64,000 bases of DNA, taken from the NCBI GenBank assembly GCA_009746045.1, contig RPFO01000022.1, forward strand, positions 812,036-876,035, written 5' to 3'. Below the pieces are notes generated by a model. The model was given only the letters and a program-made list of their open reading frames with translations, made no database searches and had not been told where the DNA came from. The stretch comes from Mesostigma viride (lineage: Eukaryota; Streptophyta; Mesostigmatophyceae; Mesostigmatales; Mesostigmataceae). The translations under genes were made by a program, and so were the position numbers. Shown in pieces: positions 26,600 through 37,422 of the stretch (position 1 is the stretch's first letter; each line of letters opens with the position of its first letter).

Positions 26600-27410
26600 C
26601 ACTCGATATCTTACAAGCATGCCAGAAGGCATGCAATGGAGGACTTCCCAGAACTCCTTTGTACTTTATGTAACGTCATGCAGCCAGTCACGCACAACCA
26701 TCTTGTTCAGCCAATCTTTTGCAGATCTGCAGGAGATCATTGCAATCTGCGAGTGCAGGCAAAGAGACAGTGCACTCAATAGGCGGGAGTAAGTTTGAAT
26801 GCTATGAAGTAGAAAGAACATTGTATCAAAGAGACAACATTGTATCATCGTTTCCAACTGCTAATCGCTTAAGGGTCTTTACAACTGATGTGCCTCGAGG
26901 ATCCATGCATGCGTGACTTCAGTTCTAATAAAAATTGCTCAAGCCAGTTTTCCTCGTAAGACGAGATAAATACGCACCGCATGTCTGGAAGGCCTAGAAT
27001 ACGCTCATGTGTTGTGTTTCGAGAGTGAAAAAAGACATGCACAACTCGTGGTCTCGTGCTTTAGGTTGTGGAGGCTAACAAGCCCCCTCCAATCGGGGAG
27101 GTGCGTGTCACCCTACATGCATGCATGCATGGCCGCAACCGTGCTGATTATGCACGCCCGGCCCCGGCTCTATATGGCTTGCATGGGGTGGACCCACATC
27201 GCGCGAGCTCGATCCCTACGTACGTAGGGAAAGCAGGTATTGCATGGTGAGGAACCATGCACCATCGGGGTTAGTACTCTGTGGGTCCAACGTACGGGAG
27301 CACGAGTTTAATCAATGGTGGTCAAGGAAGACGGATCAAAGTTAAATAAATGGATCAACATAGGATCGATTATAAAGAAAAATGACAATATTGTTCAAAG
27401 TAATTAACCA
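26600..27410. other. PDE6D downstream region, no gene seen
   Basis: Short ORFs only. AATAAA at about 26925-26931 (TTCTAATAAAAATTG) could serve as a polyadenylation signal for PDE6D, about 340 bp after its stop; that is distant, so uncertain. Confidence 0.4.
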
Positions 27411-27412
27411 TA

Positions 27413-27437
27413 TATCGAGGAGACAACCAGCGCAGAA
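27413..27437 (-). mobile_element. Short retroposon fragment
   Basis: TATCGAGGAGACAACCAGCG plus CAG, one mismatch to the family head. TAACCAT occurs on both sides (about 27405-27411 and 27440-27446), compatible with a 7-bp target duplication. Confidence 0.6.
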
Positions 27438-27477
27438 GTAACCATTAATTAATTAAGAACATAGCTCCGTTGCATAT

Positions 27478-27640
27478 GTATAGCACATAGCCCTGAGAAG
27501 GGGCATCTATATGGGTTTAGGGTTTAGGGTTTAGGGCATCTATATGGGTTTATAATACAATCTGGGCTACAACCTGCATGCAGGTGGAGGATGTAAACTG
27601 TCACCTGCTCGGGGTGCACAATGTGCACCTGCACTGGTCA
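27478..27640 (+). repeat. Interspersed repeat R2 copy (GGGCATCTAT...GTGCACCTGCAC)
   Basis: The block CACATAGCCCTGAGAAGGGG, the ATACAATC...GCTAC part and the palindromic GTGCACCTGCAC part recur at about 29363-29480, 29931-30040 and 41607-41740 (plus), and at 28426-28505, 45537-45620 and 47150-47290 (minus). It often sits next to LINE 3' ends, so it is probably LINE untranslated sequence. Confidence 0.7.
27512..27536 (+). repeat. Interstitial (TTTAGGG)3
   Basis: Three tandem TTTAGGG units, the plant/green-algal telomere repeat, between two copies of a GGGCATCTATATGGG segment. Too short to be a telomere; fits a double-strand-break repair patch or chance slippage. Confidence 0.8.
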
Positions 27641-27646
27641 CCATCA

Positions 27647-27659
27647 AGGAGACAATGAC
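27647..27659 (-). mobile_element. Short retroposon, 13-bp insertion
   Basis: CAAGGAGACAATG lies between ACCAT duplications (27642-27646 region and directly after). One base differs from the family head CAAGGAGACAACC. Confidence 0.5.
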
Positions 27660-27734
27660 CATGATGGATCATGCATCCCGATCATGCTCGCACGAGGCGA
27701 CATGGGGAGATGGCCTAGAAGGCTTGCATGACAT

Positions 27735-28106
27735 ATGGGGTGGAAGATGTATATGGCTAGGCTATATAACTGGTGCATGCATGGCACCGCCCACCGCCTC
27801 CCCCGCGCGCGGGGTAAGGCCGGGGCGCCTCCGCTTCTTCTCATCTTTGACAGCCCAGCGGACAAGATTTCGCTTCTCAGACGCCGCAAGCGGCTCGAGA
27901 AGACTCCCTTCACCCTTGACGACGACTTGACCCTGGCGCAGCAACAACGGCGACGGGAGCTATGGCCGACCTACCTCCAGCTCCGGCAGACCAAGGCGGG
28001 CCAGCCGGTGTACTGGAAGGGGGCGACCATCTACGTCGGCCACAAGCCCTGGCACGCGACCCCCTCGACCACCGCGGCCCCAGCGACTCCAGCAGCCCCA
28101 GCCTAG
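27735..28106 (+). pseudogene. L1-like LINE ORF1 C-terminal domain fragment
   Basis: The frame contains SPADKISLLRRRKRLEKTPF then TLDDDLTLAQQQRRRELWPT and a GQPVYWKGATIYVGHKPWH tail. The DDDLT-x2-QQ-x3-R-x2-LWP pattern resembles the C-terminal domain of L1-type ORF1 proteins, which bind RNA and act as nucleic-acid chaperones during retrotransposition. Four more copies occur at 30380, 42003, 44944 and 46571, with nucleotide divergence and indels. This one keeps its frame through the end but lacks the N-terminal half. Downstream about 28107-28300 is LINE-like 3' sequence. Confidence 0.7.
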
Positions 28107-28338
28107 GGGAATACAGCTGCAGTAGTGTAGAATAGTTAGACAACTGGTGGCCTTGTACATGCCCGCCTACTACAGGCACTATACCAGCTTAGGCCTAGCC
28201 TTTTTTAGTCATGTACATTGCATGTGTGCCTATGATGAGCCACCCTCCAGATGATGCCTAGCTTTATTTAATTATGCAGTGCCCATGCAGGGAGTCACTT
28301 TCTGCTGAGAAGCCATGCCCTAGCTCTTGTATAGCTAT

Positions 28339-28351
28339 CAAGGAGACAACC
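28339..28351 (-). mobile_element. Short retroposon, 13-bp insertion with 8-bp target duplication
   Basis: CAAGGAGACAACC sits exactly between ATAGCTAT (28331-28338) and ATAGCTAT (28352-28359). This is the smallest clear member of the family. Confidence 0.75.
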
Positions 28352-28508
28352 ATAGCTATGCTGAGGCTTCCCCACCTATGACGGGCTCCCCTTAGCTGGG
28401 AGTTACCCGAGACTCTGGGTGGTGCAGGTGCCCTAGTGCACCTAGAGCAAGTGTTGTCTACATTCCCACCCTTGCAGGAAGTAGCTTAGAATGTATTATA
28501 GGCCATAT

Positions 28509-28628
28509 CAAGGAGACAACCATGCAGCGCAGGCCAGAAATCGAGAGAATCCGGACCATGGTAGCTCCGTCGAGCCTGCCGTTATCTTGTCCGCGTGTTC
28601 GAGTCGTTCAGGATGATGAAGATGAATG
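28509..28628 (-). mobile_element. Short retroposon, near full-length copy
   Basis: Matches 1964-2083 and 40320-40431 throughout, with a 4-bp insert (ATGC) after CAAGGAGACAACC. The left flank is CCATAT; no exact duplication was found on the right, so its outer end is uncertain. Confidence 0.7.
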
Positions 28629-28946
28629 GTGATGGAAATGTGTATCCTTGTGCATTGAAATTATGGCTGGCTTACGTGTAGAGCGACTAGATGACCTAGA
28701 CGGTGGGGCCGGAAACAGCATGCTTGATCAGGGCGTGTGTTTCGAGCCTAACTGGCTGGCCGGAGTGTCTAGTGGTGAGCACCATTGCTGCGATCGCTCT
28801 CCCACCATTTACGAGGAAATACCCGCAAATGGAAAACCACTGAAAAGGTAGCTAGTCAGTCATCACGTTAGCCATGCCATGATTCCAAACGTCCAAGAAC
28901 TGCACACGGTGCAAAGGCAAAAAGCCGGAGGACAGCACTTTCAAAT

Positions 28947-29190
28947 GTGCGGCGGGAACCAAAAGCCCGCGGATGCAAGAAAACATCGTGTTGCTGCAGC
29001 GACGCGACGATGTGGACAACGAATCCAGTGCCAAGCTCGGAACGGCCGCAAAGGAGATCTGGCATCACAGGGTTCAGATGTGCGGAGATACGATGCGATC
29101 CAGCCGGTCCACGACCTGTTTGTCAGTAGTCATACGCCCGCCCCTGTGGGCAAGCCCCCCCCCCCAAGCGGAAGGGGCGCTTTGCTGAGT
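28947..29190 (+). pseudogene. LINE ORF2 C-terminal remnant
   Basis: The frames preserve pieces equal to the ORF2 end seen better at 45631-45930: a HTPAPVGKPPPP run followed by an arginine-rich end and stop near 29190. Strongly frameshifted. The following TAGGGTTTTCTATATTAGAT matches LINE 3' sequence at other copies. Confidence 0.5.
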
Positions 29191-30379
29191 AGAATACGTA
29201 GGGTTTTCTATATTAGATTAGCTTAGAGTTAGATTAGCTCGGTTTCGCGGCTTTGCCCCCCCCCCCTCCATCCATCCACGGGAATATGTGCTACATGATC
29301 TCCCAACGGCCGGAGTCATTAATTAATTAATTAATTATCAACATCACTCCGTTGGGAGTCAATGTAGCACATATCCCTGAGAAGGGGCATATGGCTTTCA
29401 ATACATCCTAGGCTACTTCATGCAAGGGTGGGAATGTAAGCAACACTTGCTCTAGGTGCCGCAAGGGCGCCTGCACCGCCATGCTGTCTCAGGTTCAACC
29501 CAGCGAAGGGGATCCTGGCACGGGGGAGGAAGATCATCATGGCTATACAAGGGCTAGGGCATGGCTTCTCGACAGAGAGCATCTCTCTGCAGGGCATATC
29601 ATGGCTAAATTCTTAATGCAACATCCATGGGGGTCCCATTATAGGCATGGCTTGGCTAAATTCTAAAGGCAACGTACATCCATGGGGGCCATTGTGGGCG
29701 CACATGTTACAACGGAGTCATGTTATAATTTAATTTAATTTTAATAGCCCAAGCGGAGGAGGCGTTTTGATGAGTAGGGTAGTTAGGACTTTTCTAGACT
29801 AGCTAGATTAGAGTTAGGTAAATTAGTTCGATTACGCGGCTCCTTCCACCCCACCCATCCATCAAGGAATATGTGCTACATGATCTCCCAACGGAGGCAT
29901 GTTATATAATTTAGTAATTTCATTTAATAGCCCAGAGAAGGGGCATATGGCCTATAATACATTCTAAGCTACTTCCTGCAAGGGTGGGAATGTAAACGAC
30001 ACTTGAGCCACTCTAGGTGCACCAAGGGCACCTGCACCCCCCAGAGTCTCAAGCAACAGCCAACTAAGGGGAGCCTGTCATGCGGGGGGGGAAGATCATC
30101 ATGGCTATACAAGAGCTGGAGCGTGGCATCTCAGCAGAGAGCAGCGATCTCTGCATGGGCACAGCATAACTAAATAAAGCTAGGCATCATCTGGAGTATG
30201 GCACAGCATAGGCACACATGCACATGGTTAAATAATGCTCGTGAATCAGCTGGTATAGTGCCTGTAGGAGGCGTACATGTACAAGGCCACGGTCTATCTA
30301 TTCTACACTACTACTGCTGTATTCCCCTAAGCTGGGGCGTCTCCGGAGTCGTTGGGGCCGCGGGGGTCGCATGCCAGGG

Positions 30380-30945
30380 CTAGTGGCCGACGTAGATGGC
30401 GGTCCCCTTCCTATACACCGGCTGCCCCGCCTTGGTCTGCCGGAGCTGGAGGTAGGTCGGCCATAGCTCCCGACGCCGTTGTTGCTGCGCCAGGGTCAAG
30501 TCGTCGTCAAGGGTGAAGTGAGTCTTCTCGAGCCGCTTGCGGCGTCTGAGAAAAGAAATCTTGTCCGCCGGGAGTGAGAAGGAGTGGGGGCGCCCCTGCC
30601 TCACCCCGCGCACGGGGAAGGCGGTGGGCGACCAGCGCGATCTCACCAGTAAGGCCCATGCGACTAAGAATTTCTCTCTCAAACGCACGACCACCAGTGC
30701 TTGACTAGTGGCGCCGCTGCCTTCCGGGCCTGAGGGCCAAGCTGCAGCGGGAGCTGCTGACGGATTTTCAGGGCTTAGCGCAGTCGCCAGGCTGCGTTGC
30801 GTAGAGGAGCGCTTGCTCGTCATAATATTGCCTGATAGCTTCGGGAAAGTATATCAGCATGTGTGTCTTAGAAAGACGAAGCGATTGTGATATTCACGGC
30901 CAAATTTGGTGCCCAAACGTGAAAGTTACTAGCTCTGCCGGACAG
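30380..30945 (-). pseudogene. Internally deleted LINE: 5' UTR + ORF1 N-terminus joined to ORF1 C-terminus
   Basis: A single 147-codon ORF from ATG 30823 starts MTSKRSSTQRSLATALSPEN, the same N-terminus as the ORF1 at 44163. It then skips the coiled-coil/central part and ends in the DDDLT...LWPTYLQL C-terminal domain. Upstream (30824-30945) is the same 5' sequence as 44164-44285. It therefore looks like a deletion derivative that kept both ORF1 ends in frame, not a random 5' truncation. No ORF2 follows. Confidence 0.65.
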
Positions 30946-30949
30946 CTAT

Positions 30950-30982
30950 CAAGGAGACAACCAGCGCAGGCCAGAAATCGGG
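30950..30982 (-). mobile_element. Short retroposon, 33-bp insertion with empty-site counterpart
   Basis: A 33-bp piece beginning CAAGGAGACAACCAGCGCAG is flanked by AGCTAT (30944-30949 and 30983-30988). The paralogous LINE sequence at about 44278-44292 (GACAGCCATGGCTACC) lacks it, so it serves as an empty site and shows the boundaries directly. Confidence 0.8.
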
Positions 30983-31259
30983 AGCTATGGCTACCTCCTG
31001 GCTCATGGCTCCTTGGCTCCTTGACATGCATGCCACCCCATAAACTAACAATACCCACTCAACAATAATGAAGTTTTAGACATTTCTACTTTCGACTAAA
31101 ATAATGTTAACTACTAAGTAATACTAAGTGCTGTGTGTCATGCGCATAGGCATGCCACTGAGTATTATGCTGATCGCATTAGAAAAAAAAATACACAAAA
31201 GTCAAGAAACAGACAAGTATCGTCTGCATCATGCCCTAACCTTACAGTACTCTAGTAAA

Positions 31260-34200
31260 CTAGTCATTCAGCCATGCGAGCTCATCCTCAGCTCCCTTCA
31301 ATGTCCTGGGTTGGTCAAAGCTGAGCGGCACCTTGGGTGACAGCGGCGCCTCGGCGTGGTCCGACTCCTGCAGCACCCGGTTGCGCTGGTTCTGCGCGAC
31401 TCGCATGTCCCGCAGCCACTTGAGGTCCTTTTGGATCTTCCGCCACTTGGCGTGCTGACGCTGCCTCTCCACCTCTTTCTTGTGCTCCAGCCATTTCTGC
31501 ACGTGAAAGGGTGCACATTGAAGTAATTGCACAGTGGTGCCAGACAAGAGATGGTCGGTAAGGTTGTCTTTGCCGGCATGTCAGGCACGTTGAATAAGAG
31601 GTATGGAGCAGGGCACTGCACACATCAATGGGCACGATACAACTTTTCACACCAAAACATCCATTAAAGGCGCAGGTTCCTACATCTGCAAGCTAAGGCG
31701 CCCTACCTCCATCTCTCTACTGTACGGATCCTATGGGTTTGGACCAGGGCCAAGCTGCTTGGCCCCTCCCCCCTACCCCCCTGATGGCCCCCCATCCACC
31801 TGACCCCCCTCCCCCCCTCTTCCCTGGAACCCCCCTTGAAAAAATATCAAAAGACCAAATCTCGTGACCCCAACTGCCGTCACCACCTTAAGTCACCTTG
31901 AGGTGCACCGCGCGCTCCACCTCCTCCACCGTCATCGTGTCCTGCCAGTCGGCCTGCGGCACTGGGATTGACACCTCGGAGAAGTTCCAGCCACCCCCCA
32001 GCCGGTCACCCGAGGACTCCCTGCCAGGGCCCCTGGACACGCCCGCACTTGCGACACGGCCGGGCCGCGAGGATCCCGTCCCACTCAGCCGTCGCAGCGG
32101 GTTGGGGCTGCTACTGCCGCCCACCACCTGGCCCAGCGCCGTGGATGGCCGGCGCGCCTCCAAGGCTGCATTGTCCCTGGCCACGTCACCACTTTCCTTG
32201 CTGCCCACCTTTGCCGTCGTGGCCTTCTTGACCTTCTTCTTTTTCTTGGTTCTGACAGGATTGCTACCTGCGCCCTCGCCACCCCTGCCTCCCTGGTCTT
32301 CATCCGTCTCGCCCGCACTGCCGCCCGCCGGCACATGCTCACGCCCATCACCATGCTCCTCCTCCCCCCTCGCATGTCCATCGCGGGAGTCCTCGCCCCC
32401 GTTGTCCTCCCCTTGGTCAGGGCCCCGTGGGGGGGATGATGACGAGGACGCCCCTGGCAGGGGCAGCGGCCGATACCCGCTCCCGCTCCCATTCGAAGCG
32501 GTGGACAGCTCAGCCTCCAACCGTGGGGGTGGCTGGTTGTCCAGGGGGGGCTTACGGGCAAGCGGGTCCATGCGCGGCGTGAGCGGCCGGGGCGGCATGC
32601 CTTGTAGTTTCTTAGGGTCAATTGTCCTCCGACCACTCTTGGGAAACTCACGCCCAGCACTCATCGACCTGTTATGCCGCTCACCGTGCCGGCTGCTTCC
32701 GACCACGGTCGCCGCGCTGCTGGCGGACGACACGCGGGGCCGCGCGGGGGCCTCGGCGGGTGTGTCGCCGCTGCCTTTCTCGCTGAATCTGTGCGGGCGA
32801 AACCATAGCAGAGGGAAACACGGTGGTTGAAAACCAGTAAACGGGGATAGCGTACGACAAGGGACCTGGCGAGTGGCGGGGCAGGGGGGGGGGGGGGGGG
32901 GCGGCATACTCAAAATGGCCCGCACCAGCTGCGATTCCAAGCGAGACAAAGAAATCTGGACTACTAACGAAAATCAAACCTGTGACAAACGTTTTTTGCA
33001 GACAGCAAGTGGACAGAACAAAAGCTAGAAATAGCCCAAGTTCATCTGTTGATGCTGGCTATATAGCCAGTTGGCGGATGTGTTATTCCCACTTCCCAGG
33101 GTTCTGGTCGGGAAACAGGCCTGGGTGTTTTTCCAAACCATGGATGGAAAGATTGGCAAGGCAAGGCCGGGAAAAGCTGTTGCGGACATTCGGGGGGTTG
33201 GGGGGGATCGGCACCGCTCCTGGCAGCACTACGGCTTAATGTTACATAATAACATGATAATGTTGCAAGCAGCGGGATGAGGGTTTCCAGGGAACACGGA
33301 TGAGGCATGAACGGGCCCTCCATCCAACACGCAAGCAGTTACTGGCATTCTGACTGCGCGTGCAAGCATTGCACGTGCTAAGCTGTAACAAAGCATCACC
33401 CCTGGATCGAGATAGCAGCCGAGAAACGGGCAAACCTCGGCGCCAGTTATTTGTCCTCAACTAGTGTTAGTCCCCTTGTGTTTGTTACATTAAGAAAGCA
33501 GTTATGTGGGCCAGTTAATCATGTACAGCCTATGCCTGGTGCGTAGTGCCAGACCAACAACGGTAGATGGCGAGCCGTGGCGATGTGGCAGCATTTCCTG
33601 ATGCTGACAGCACCATTAACCCGTACTTAAGAGAGTGTTGCTAGTGGCGGCCAGCCAGGGCATGCGTCTGGGGCCAAGGCATATCAGTGTGGCCACCGCG
33701 GCACCAGCAGCCATGGCCCATGGGACATACTGACTTTGCATCGCGTGTGCCAGCAGCCATGGGACATACTGACTTTGCATCGCCTGTGCCAGCAGCAGGT
33801 TGGGGCACTGTGCCTACCGTGCATCACATCGGGTGCAAAACAGCAGCAAGGGGATGTGTCTCTTCGTGTCCCATCGCGGGCGCCAGCAGCTAGCTGAGAG
33901 GGGAACGTACAAGCCATGCACACCCGCGACGGATCTGGGCCGTGTGGGCACCAGCGGCGCGGGCTTGGGGTCGGCCTGCAACTTGACCTGGAGCAGGACG
34001 CGCCGGAGGAGCATGTCCGGGATGCCGTACCTGTGGGCAACAGGCGTACGCGAGTTTCACCGTGACAAAAGCAACCTTGCATGTTTGTGGTTGGTACAGA
34101 CCGTGTTTTGCATCTTCTGTGTGTCAAGCTGTACCTGTCAAATACTTACCGAACACTGGTCACAGAAAAAAAGGGTTCAGGAACACCGGCCACAGGCACA

Positions 34201-34677
34201 CTTGCTACAGAAACGATGATGACAGTAACACCGGTCATTGACCACATACAGGTCACCGGCACGTACATGCCGTGCCGGTTCACTCTCCGCCATCAAGCTT
34301 TGCTTCCCTTCACATCATTTACCCACCAAGTGGTACCTTTGATTGGTAACTCAAGCACTGGTGACAGACACACTGGTTTGAACAAGAGTGGTCACAGGCC
34401 GCCGCTAGCTACCATACGGGGCCAGCCTCGCACGCACGCATGGTTTGATTCACTTCACACCGTTTACCTACCCAGCTGTGGCTTTCGCGGGTCACCGCGA
34501 CATGGGTCACAGACACACGGGTCGCAAGCTCACCGTATAGGGTCACTCTCAGACACATGGTTTGCGATCGCGACTAGCAGCTTGACACCGTCACCGCCGG
34601 CCAGATCCAACAGCAACTGCCATCCGGGGGGGCACGCACAGGATGGGTCAACCAGGGCAAGCGAATGGACGACAGCT
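31260..34677 (-). CDS. Unidentified multi-exon host gene(s), partly resolved
   Basis: The best-supported exons are 32788-31897 (acceptor CACAG, donor AAG|GTGACT) and 31496-31260 (acceptor GTGCAG, stop TAG). They join in phase 0: VEEVERAVHLK then KWLEHKKEVERQRQ. The first is a long low-complexity Ser/Pro/Gly region with a lysine patch (TKKKKKVKKA) and a TVEEVERAV end. The second is a basic coiled coil ending ELAWLND. Further exons upstream are 34030-33924 (GTACGGCATC start; MLLRRVLLQVKLQADPKPAP) and perhaps 34677-34557 (WQLLLDLAGGDGVKLLVAIA). Their phases do not join directly to each other or to 32788, so exons are missing or two genes are involved. No known domain is recognised. Confidence 0.5.
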
Positions 34678-35138
34678 CTGTGAGACAGCTCCCAGATTAG
34701 CCATGACCGTGGTGAAACGCCCAAGTGTCAATAGCATTGCCGGCGAAGAATTATTTTAGGCTTGTGAGAGCTCAGTCATCCACGTATTAGTACCAGGCCT
34801 CGTACTTGTGGGGAGCTAGCTGAGGGCGCTCTCAAGGCCCTTGGGCAAGCATAGGGGCACCGTGTGTCAGCAGCATTTGCATGGGCGTGGGCAGTTGGGC
34901 ATCAATGATGGAAAGACCTCTATCAACCAATCATGGGCATGTTAACCAGCAGCAGGCATCCAGACAGAGCCTCTAGTTGCAAGAGTGGCACTGGTGGTGT
35001 GCGCATGTGCGTGTGTGTGTGTGTGTGTGTGGCAGTGGAGCAGAATGATTGCATGGGGTGCCTCTACAAACATGTTACATGACATGAAAAAATAGATAAC
35101 GATGAAACAAGCACACTAGCATAATCACATGGCAATGG

Positions 35139-36122
35139 CTATTTGACCGGCTCCTTCAGATGGTTTTGGGACCTCTTCATGCACAGCGCTCCCTCGTTTC
35201 TACCACCATGCTCCTCACCACGATATGGTAGGTTCAGGCGCTGCATGATCATGCGACGTGCCAAACAAAATGCTGCTGGTCGAACCCCCGTGCTCTGCTG
35301 GTGGATGTCACGTAAGGCGAACAGTCCACGTGTCCCTGGGGCCACGCCTGGTTAAGTTAACGTCAGTGCGTCGCTTAACCATATGAACAGCTGAACCAAC
35401 AAGTATGGAGCCTCCATTGTCGTGAAATAGGTCATTAGTGCAATAGTGGCTGGCTAGCGCGGTTAATTGTCTGCCTTCCGAGTACATAGGAAGTCCATAA
35501 AACACTCGATTCCTCATGCCAGATTAGCAGGGTGTGCTTAAGTGGACCGTAAATTGAATATAAAACAGAATTTCACTCACTTTTGATAGAAAACAGAACA
35601 CAAAACACTGCGTCTTTGAACTCTGAACCTGCAACCTCTACACTCATCCACTACTTTACAAGAGGGTCATCATAGGCAAGCGGGGCCCTCTTTCTCTGAC
35701 CGCAACATTGGCTGCACTCCTAGATTGCCACCCTAAAATGCAAGCCTAAGCTCGCGGCCACGCAGGATATTAGGGGCACTCGTCCTACATTATAAGCTCG
35801 ACAGCGAAGGATCGGAGATAAAGCGGGCGTTCGAAAGTGGATGCCACGATGTGATTATGACGGCCACTAGATGCGGGGCGGGGACTTGCTGGCGGATTCT
35901 CGCGCGCCCACGATCGCTCACCTCGAATGCCTCGCGGCCTTTGCCTCGATCAAGGCGCACAATGGTAGTCTTGCGAGCACGGGGTGGAGAACTACCCAGC
36001 GGCTGTTTGCGGGCCTGAAACTCTCGTCCGTCGGCATGGAGATCCGCGTCATCATCGTGGTCCAATCCAACAGCGTTTGTCAAGGGGCTAAAACCAGCAG
36101 GTACCCCATAGTACCCTGTCAT
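35139..36122 (-). CDS. Possible two-exon gene, unknown product
   Basis: Exon 1 36122-35922 (ATG start, donor GAG|GTGAGC) encodes an acidic DHDDDADLHADG segment and a basic KTTIVRLDRGKGREAFE end. Exon 2 begins at 35297 or 35294 (CAGCAG, a NAGNAG acceptor) and ends LKEPVK-stop at 35139. Both junctions are phase 0, giving about 119 codons. Support is the consistent phase and good splice signals; there is no known domain. A longer gene with an upstream exon (acceptor TTTTAG at 36088) is an alternative. Confidence 0.42.
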
Positions 36123-36129
36123 TCTCAGA

Positions 36130-37420
36130 ATTGTATCAACTACATGGGAAGTCTGAGTGGCCGACCATGGCTGAAAAACACATTGGCTGTGAATTCTTAC
36201 AATGCCGCGATGTCAGCGGCTGTAAGCCTTGATCTTAGTTTGATAGCCATGTGCTGACGGCCGAGCGATGGTGTCATGCCGGTGCAAGGCCATATCAAGG
36301 AGCGCAGTAATTATAGATCCACCCTGAATCCTGATTTACTCGCACTTTTGGCATTTAACATTTTCTTGGGGCTTGGGATTTGTGGCGTACAAACGGTACA
36401 CTATCCTTATATATTTTAAAAATATAATTACTTACAGCAGAGTGAAATCACTCAAACCAAAGCAAACGCCCAGCTATAAATCCTTATATATTTAGTACGC
36501 AGTTCCTAGTCTTGGAACGCGTTTGTACTTTGTAGACCTTTTGATATTATTATCAGGTCCTGGCTTGATAATTGATTACTACTAGTGGATACTGGATAGG
36601 GTCAACCCCCTATTCGGCTATTTCCGATTGAGACTCCTGTAGTCCTGTTCGAGTACAGATCGGGTCTCGCTGCATGTTGTAAACGCTCATTAGGCCAATC
36701 AAGTAGACTACTACTGCGAAGTTTTGTACGTTGGTGCTGATGGAACACAATTCCTCATTCAGTATCAAGGAGACAACCAGCAATTCACAATTTTTGCATG
36801 AAACTCCACGTCGTGCGGGTCCAGTCATGTCAGTCATGGCAGGAGTTGACGCGATATGAGTTTTGATACGTCCTCCCTGGTTCCTCCTTTCTTAAGCGTT
36901 GTAGAATCAAGGGGCACGTCCAGCTTGATATTCCAAGCCACTTTCTGCGTCCTAGGCGCGCCACCTACGTGCCCGTGTGCCGAGGACGCCCGGCAGTGAG
37001 GTCCAAGGACATAACAAGCTTATGCCGTTATGTCATTTCCAGCTTTTACGCATGCAAGCTTTGCGCAATAGATTGGCTTTTGAAAGATTTTTACCTGAAT
37101 GGTTGGACATTTTGAAGAATCCCACGCTGGAACTCGTGGTATTTGCAATACCTTGATGGAGGGTTAGCTGCTACCAATGGCTGGCTTTTTGTAAGCAGCA
37201 GTGTGGCCAGTGGCCTGTTCCATCAGCAGCAAAATGCAGCACTTACGCGCGAGGTTCATGTCCATGAGTTTTACCAGCAAAGGCTTGACGCATGCCAGGG
37301 TGAAACCAACTTTGCGATGCGAAAAGGGCGCACATTGCTGTTTGGGGTAACACGAGTACTGCCGTTAATCATAAGCCGGCACATTAGCATTCATTTTTTA
37401 TTGAGCGGGCTTCCCTTCAG
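36130..37420. other. No recognisable gene; one short retroposon fragment
   Basis: AT-rich non-coding DNA. A CAAGGAGACAACCAGC fragment is at 36766-36781 and a deleted CAAGGAGCGCAG version at 36296-36307. An AAAATATAATTACTTACAGC-type stretch at about 36418-36475 is the reverse complement of 3300-3370. Confidence 0.5.
36766..36781 (-). mobile_element. Short retroposon fragment
   Basis: CAAGGAGACAACCAGC preceded by TAT, as in other members. ATTCA lies on both sides with mismatches after it, so the target duplication is not certain. Confidence 0.5.
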
Positions 37421-37422
37421 CA

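Noticed and set aside
31898-32830. 310-codon plus ORF
   Set aside because: Antisense of the better-supported minus exon 32788-31897, which has splice sites and an in-phase partner exon.
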